The notes under the pieces were generated by a model. The model was not told the origin of the DNA. It made no database searches and was given only the letters and a program-made list of their open reading frames with translations. The position numbers and the translations under genes are program-made. Below, piece after piece: positions 60,224 through 64,000 of a stretch of 64,000 bases of DNA (position 1 is the stretch's first letter; each line of letters starts with the position of its first letter). The stretch is from Lentzea waywayandensis (GTDB taxonomy: Bacteria > Actinomycetota > Actinomycetes > Mycobacteriales > Pseudonocardiaceae). The stretch covers positions 1-64,000 of the forward strand of contig NZ_FOYL01000009.1 in the NCBI RefSeq assembly GCF_900115955.1, given 5' to 3'.

Positions 60224-61585
60224 GTGGTTTCCTCGGCTTCGCGCACCCTTCTAGCGGTGCTGCTGATCGTCGGACTGTCCACACCGGTGCAAAGTCTTGC
60301 GGCGCCACCGGGCGCCAAGGACGTCACCGTCACCCTGTTCCAATGGCCGTTCGCCCGTGTGGCAACGGAATGCACGAACGTTCTCGGGCCCAAGGGCTAC
60401 GGCTACGTCGAGGTCTCCCCCGCGACCGAGCACGTCCAGGGTCCGCAGTGGTGGACCAGCTACCAGCCCGTCAGCTACCGGATCGCCGGTCGGCTCGGCG
60501 ACGAGAACGCCTTTCGCAACATGGTCACCACCTGCCACAACGCGGGTGTGAAGGTCATCGCGGACGCGGTGATCAACCACATGAGCGCCGGATCCGGCAC
60601 GGGCACCGGCGGTTCCGGTTATTCGAAGTACAACTACCCCGGCTTCTACAGCGACTGGGACTTCCACCCGTGCCGCTCGGCGATCAACAACTACCAGGAC
60701 CGCTACAACGTCCAGAACTGCGAGCTCGTCAACCTGTCCGATCTGGACACCGGCAGCGACTACGTGCGCGGGACGATCGCCGCGTACCTGAACCGGTTGA
60801 TCGGCATGGGCGTGGACGGGTTCCGCGTCGACGCGGCCAAGCACATGGCGGCCGCGGACCTCGCCGCGATCAAGGGGAAGCTGAGCAACCCCAACGTGTT
60901 CTGGGTGCACGAGGTGATCTACGGCGCGGGCGAGGCGGTGCAGCCCGGCGAGTACACGGGGTCCGGTGACGTGGACGAGTTCCGGTACGCCTACGACGTC
61001 AAGCGGATCTTCCAGAACGAGAACCTGGCCTATCTGAAGACCTTCGGGCAGTCGTGGGGCTTCCTGCCGAGTGGCCAGGCCCGGCCGTTCGTCGACAACT
61101 GGGACACCGAACGCAACGGGTCCACGTTGACGTACAAGGACGGCTCGACCTACACGCTCGCGAACGTCTTCATGCTGGCGTGGAACTACGGTGCGCCACA
61201 GGTGTATTCGGGCTACGAGTTCACCGACAAGGACGCGGGTCCGCCCGGCAACTCGGTCTGCTACAGCGGCTGGAAGTGCCAGCACGCGTGGACGCAGGTC
61301 GCGAACATGGTGGCGTTCCGCAACACCGTGGCGGGCACCGACGTGAACAACTGGCAGGACAACGGGTTCGACATGATCGCGTTCGGCCGCGGCAACAAGG
61401 GATTCGTCGCGATCAACCGCGAAACGTTCCCGGTGAGCCGCACGTTCCAGACGGCGCTGCCGCCCGGAAGCTACTGCAACGTCCAGGAAAACGGCTGCGT
61501 CCGCGTGACCGTCGACTCCTCGGGCAGGTTCACGACGACGCTTGGCGCGGGAACCGCCCTGGCGTTGCACATCAACGCACGGTGA
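60224..61585 (+). CDS. amy: secreted alpha-amylase, GH13
   Basis: 453 aa, GTG start 60224 behind aaggaga, signal peptide about 1-27. The conserved regions are DAVINHM (I), GFRVDAAKHM with the nucleophile Asp (II), VHEVIY with the acid Glu (III) and FVDNWDTER (IV). In region IV the usual His is Trp, an arrangement I associate with animal-type amylases of streptomycetes. There is no C-terminal starch-binding domain. A cttgcaa motif at 60153-60159 resembles half-sites of actinomycete amylase promoters. It converges on the protease gene across a terminator. Confidence 0.92.
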   Translation: MVSSASRTLLAVLLIVGLSTPVQSLAAPPGAKDVTVTLFQWPFARVATECTNVLGPKGYGYVEVSPATEHVQGPQWWTSYQPVSYRIAGRLGDENAFRNMVTTCHNAGVKVIADAVINHMSAGSGTGTGGSGYSKYNYPGFYSDWDFHPCRSAINNYQDRYNVQNCELVNLSDLDTGSDYVRGTIAAYLNRLIGMGVDGFRVDAAKHMAAADLAAIKGKLSNPNVFWVHEVIYGAGEAVQPGEYTGSGDVDEFRYAYDVKRIFQNENLAYLKTFGQSWGFLPSGQARPFVDNWDTERNGSTLTYKDGSTYTLANVFMLAWNYGAPQVYSGYEFTDKDAGPPGNSVCYSGWKCQHAWTQVANMVAFRNTVAGTDVNNWQDNGFDMIAFGRGNKGFVAINRETFPVSRTFQTALPPGSYCNVQENGCVRVTVDSSGRFTTTLGAGTALALHINAR

Positions 61586-61592
61586 GACAACA

Positions 61593-61627
61593 CCGGCTGT
61601 CCACCACTTCGCGTGGTGGACAGCCGG
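61593..61627. terminator. bidirectional terminator between amylase and protease
   Basis: ccggctgtccaccac (61593-61607) pairs perfectly over 15 bp with gtggtggacagccgg (61613-61627), loop ttcgc. Confidence 0.9.
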
Positions 61628-61636
61628 GGAGTCTTA

Positions 61637-62770
61637 TCAGGCGGTGTGCAACCTCAAGCCGTAGACGTTGAGGATCTCGTTGATCGGCTGGAACCACGTG
61701 CGACCGCCGCTGGTGCAGTTGCCGTAGCCGCCGGACGTGACGCCCTGGGCCTGGTCACCGGTGATGAACGAACCACCGGAGTCGCCACCCTGGGCGCAGA
61801 CGCTCGTGCCCGCCATCTGGTGCACGTCGCCCTGCGCGTAGCGGATCGTCTCGTTGCGGCTCTGGATCACGCCGCAGTGCCACTGGGTCGTCGAACCGGA
61901 GCGGCAGACCGAGGTGCCGACCGGCGCCTCCCACGAACCGCGCACCAGAGCGTCGGGCACGCGACCCCAGCCGAGCACGACCGGCACGGTCCACCAGCCG
62001 CCACCGGTGCGCACCCACGCGTAGTCGTTGCCGGGGAAGGACGAACCGGCGAAGTTGCCCTGGTAGGAGCGGTCCCAGCCGTACACGGCCGCGCCGTTGC
62101 CGCCGCAGTGGCCCGCCGTGACGTAGCCGCCGTGCACCGAGAAGCCGATGGAGCAGCGGACGTTGCCGGTGTAGTACGGGTCGCCGCCGACCGTGCCCGC
62201 CGCGAACGGCTGCGGCTGCTGGACGCCGTCGGTGCGCACGGTGATGGAGCCGAGCTGACGTGCCTTGTCCAGGAACGAGGCCACTTCAGCGGTCTGCTTG
62301 CCCGCCTCGACGTTCACCACGACCGTTCCGGTGCGGGGGTCGGGGTGCCAGCTCGCTACGGCGGACGGCACGGAGCCGGTCGCGGACAGCGCGTCGAGGC
62401 GGTTCTTCTGCGCCGCCATCGACCCCGCCGAGCGGCCGACGACGACGGTCTCCGCGCCGGTGGCCTCGACCTTGTGGGCGGCCTTGGCGTCGGTCACGGC
62501 CACGACCAGGCGGTTCTTGGCCTCGTCGAACCAGCTTCCGGCGTACGAGGCGCCGGCTTCGGTCTCGGCGCGCGGCGCGATGGCCGACGCGCGTTGTTCC
62601 TTCTCCAGACGCAGGCGCGCCTGGCTTTCAGTCAGCCCGAACGCCGAGCTCATCGCGGTGAGCAGGCCGGGTGACATCTCCTTCTCCGCGGCCTGGGCCG
62701 GAACGGTGAAGGTGGACCCGACCAGCACGAGTGCCAGCGCGGGCACGATTCTGGGCATGGTGAAGCGCAT
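61637..62770 (-). CDS. secreted streptogrisin/alpha-lytic-type serine protease (S1E) with propeptide
   Basis: 377 aa starting at ATG 62770 behind aaggagaag. Signal peptide 1-28; pro-region about 29-190 (foldase, two alpha-lytic-type pro domains); mature chymotrypsin-like domain from about 191 with the triad H221 (TAGHCGG), D249 (GNDYAW) and S331 (GGDSGGS) and paired cysteines. The mature enzyme is about 185 aa, like streptogrisins A/B. A CebR-like operator lies 60 bp upstream, an unexpected link to sugar control. Confidence 0.93.
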   Translation of the reverse strand: MRFTMPRIVPALALVLVGSTFTVPAQAAEKEMSPGLLTAMSSAFGLTESQARLRLEKEQRASAIAPRAETEAGASYAGSWFDEAKNRLVVAVTDAKAAHKVEATGAETVVVGRSAGSMAAQKNRLDALSATGSVPSAVASWHPDPRTGTVVVNVEAGKQTAEVASFLDKARQLGSITVRTDGVQQPQPFAAGTVGGDPYYTGNVRCSIGFSVHGGYVTAGHCGGNGAAVYGWDRSYQGNFAGSSFPGNDYAWVRTGGGWWTVPVVLGWGRVPDALVRGSWEAPVGTSVCRSGSTTQWHCGVIQSRNETIRYAQGDVHQMAGTSVCAQGGDSGGSFITGDQAQGVTSGGYGNCTSGGRTWFQPINEILNVYGLRLHTA

Positions 62771-62829
62771 GCTCTTCTCCTTGTCCGTGCAGGGATCGCC
62801 ACCCGCCCCGTTGCGAATGGCGACGAACA

Positions 62830-62843
62830 TGAGAGCGCTCCCA
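62830..62843. promoter_or_regulatory. CebR-like operator before the protease
   Basis: tgagagcgctccca, 13 of 14 identical to TGGGAGCGCTCCCA and the exact reverse complement of the site before the large glycosidase (54369-54382). Confidence 0.68.
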
Positions 62844-62894
62844 CCGTGCAGCAGGCAGACCTGGGTGGTCAACAGCTGACACCGGAACTGTCCT

Positions 62895-62927
62895 GCCCGA
62901 TTCATGCCCGGATGGGCTGAATCGGGC
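62895..62927 (-). terminator. terminator after the alcohol dehydrogenase gene
   Basis: gcccgattca (62895-62904) pairs perfectly with tgaatcgggc (62918-62927); the loop itself contains a short gccc/gggc pairing. It starts 2 bp after the dehydrogenase stop. Confidence 0.82.
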
Positions 62928-62928
62928 G

Positions 62929-64000
62929 TCACTCCATGACGACGACCTGCCGGACGGCCTCGCCGGAGGCGAGCTTGGCGAACCCGTCGTTGATCTCGTC
63001 GAGCCCCAGCCGCCCGGACAGCAGGCCGTCGACCGGCAGCCGTCCCGCGCGGTAGAGGTCCACGAACCGCGGCACGTCCCGACGCGGCACGCACGAGCCG
63101 AGGTAGCTGCCTTTGAGCGTGCGTTCCTCGGCGACCAGGTTCAACGCGGGCAGCGACACGGTGCGATCGGGGTGCGGCAGGCCGACGGTGACCGTGGTGC
63201 CGCCCACGGCCGTCGCGGCATAGGCCTGTTCGAGCACCGCCGCGACGCCGGTCGTGTCGATGACCTTGTCCGCGCCACCGCCGGTCAGGTCGCGCACGTG
63301 AGCGACGACGTCCGGACCACCTGCGGCTTCGTGCGTCGCGCCGAGCCTGAGGGCGAGCTTGCGCTTGTGCTCGACCACGTCCACCGCGACGACTTGGGTA
63401 GCACCCGCCGTCACGGCCGCGAGCACCGCCGCCAGGCCGACGCCGCCGAGCCCGAACACCGCGACCCTGTCCCCCGGTTTCACCTCGGCGCTGTAGAACG
63501 CCGCTCCCGCGCCGGTCAGCACCGCGCAACCGAACAGCGCGGCGATGTCGAGCGGCAGGTCCTTCGGAACGAGGGTGGCCGACCGGTCGGAGATCACCGT
63601 GTACTCGGCGAATCCGGACACGCCCAGGTGGTGGTGCGGGCGCGTGCCGTCCGGGAGGGTCCAGCGCCGCTGCCCGCTGAGCAGCGTGCCGTCGCGGTTC
63701 GCCGCGGCTCCCGGTTCGCACAACGCCTGGCGGCCCGACGCGCAACGGCGGCAGGCACCGCACGCGGGCACGAACGACAGCACGACGTGGTCGCCCGGCG
63801 CGAACTCGGCGTTCGGGCCCGCCTCCACGACCTCGCCCGCCGCCTCGTGGCCGAGCACCATCGGCAACGGACGGATGCGCGAGCCGTCGATCACGGACAG
63901 GTCGGAGTGGCACAGGCCGGTGGCGTGCACGCGCACCAGCAGTTCGCCGGGACCGGGCGGGTCGAGTTCGAGCTCCACGATCTCGAGCGGCCCGCCGACT
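62929..64000 (-). CDS. zinc-dependent alcohol dehydrogenase, MDR family (N-terminus outside)
   Basis: The frame is open to the window edge (upstream codons read VGGPLEIVELELD), so the true start lies beyond 64000; at least 356 residues are visible. Catalytic zinc ligands are in ATGLCHSDL and LGHEAAGE. The structural zinc set is CGACRRCASGRQALC. The NAD loop is VFGLGGVGLAAV. The N-terminal PGPGELLVRVHATG is typical. It resembles class III/mycothiol-linked and aryl-alcohol dehydrogenases; specificity is open. Confidence 0.9.
   Translation of the reverse strand, partial: VGGPLEIVELELDPPGPGELLVRVHATGLCHSDLSVIDGSRIRPLPMVLGHEAAGEVVEAGPNAEFAPGDHVVLSFVPACGACRRCASGRQALCEPGAAANRDGTLLSGQRRWTLPDGTRPHHHLGVSGFAEYTVISDRSATLVPKDLPLDIAALFGCAVLTGAGAAFYSAEVKPGDRVAVFGLGGVGLAAVLAAVTAGATQVVAVDVVEHKRKLALRLGATHEAAGGPDVVAHVRDLTGGGADKVIDTTGVAAVLEQAYAATAVGGTTVTVGLPHPDRTVSLPALNLVAEERTLKGSYLGSCVPRRDVPRFVDLYRAGRLPVDGLLSGRLGLDEINDGFAKLASGEAVRQVVVME

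Noticed and set aside
61637..63913. A 758-codon frame fusing the alcohol dehydrogenase region with the protease
   Set aside because: The upstream half is an out-of-frame shadow of the dehydrogenase; a signal peptide, ribosome site, operator and terminator mark the protease start at 62770.
1..64000. tRNA, rRNA genes and CRISPR arrays
   Set aside because: I saw no cloverleaf ends with CCA-proximal T-arm sequence, no rRNA signature and no regularly spaced repeats; the structured stretches at 3.6-3.9 and 8.6 kb are cobalamin riboswitches.

Overview
The window is a 64 kb piece of a high-GC actinomycete chromosome. Codon third positions are strongly G/C, GTG starts and 4-nt ATGA/GTGA gene overlaps are frequent, and there are several leaderless-looking promoters. 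The gene set (cellobiose-type CebEFG system, AlkB-rubredoxin fusion, vanHAX, mycobacterial-type CmtR, rifampicin-monooxygenase-like enzyme) suggests a filamentous soil member of the Pseudonocardiales such as Lentzea, Saccharothrix or Amycolatopsis. The genus is inferred, not shown. I see no tRNA, rRNA, CRISPR array or replication origin.

1-8.7 kb is a vitamin B12-responsive block. Three cobalamin riboswitches are readable. Two face away from each other and each precedes genes for secreted alpha/alpha-toroid proteins of the transcobalamin/intrinsic-factor type. Behind one toroid gene sits a gene for a transcobalamin-like beta-domain protein, cut off by an IS5-family element at the left edge. 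The third riboswitch controls nrdAB, the class Ia ribonucleotide reductase.

8.8-12.3 kb holds a GntR regulator divergent from a rifampicin-monooxygenase-like flavoenzyme, a VOC protein and a WYL regulator. 12.4-21.6 kb is a cellulose/cellobiose island: GH6 and GH9 cellulases, cebE-cebF-cebG-bglC and cebR, with LacI-type operators sharing an AGCGCT core. Related operators recur before a secreted multidomain glycosidase (54.4 kb) and a secreted streptogrisin-like protease (62.8 kb).

21.6-33.7 kb contains an EamA-cysE-cysK-cupin operon, a TetR-SDR pair with two matching operators, an esterase-GNAT pair, an XRE/MmyB regulator divergent from an SDR, a decayed GNAT gene, a CHMI-type isomerase, and an alkB-rubredoxin/TetR/SDR operon. 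33.7-40.2 kb has a GH94-like protein, a MerR/VIT-vWA operon and a membrane protein coupled to a GNAT. 40.3-45.3 kb has a BMP lipoprotein, an orphan VanS-like kinase and a complete vanHAX operon.

45.3-50.3 kb is a TetR-controlled SDR/saccharopine-dehydrogenase-like/acyl-CoA-ligase module of unknown substrate plus an NmrA-like protein. 50.3-64 kb holds a decayed hydrolase, TetR, the large glycosidase, a glycosyltransferase, two methyltransferases, a CmtR/CDF metal pair, a TetR/MFS efflux pair with tandem operators, an alpha-amylase, the protease and a zinc alcohol dehydrogenase running off the right edge.
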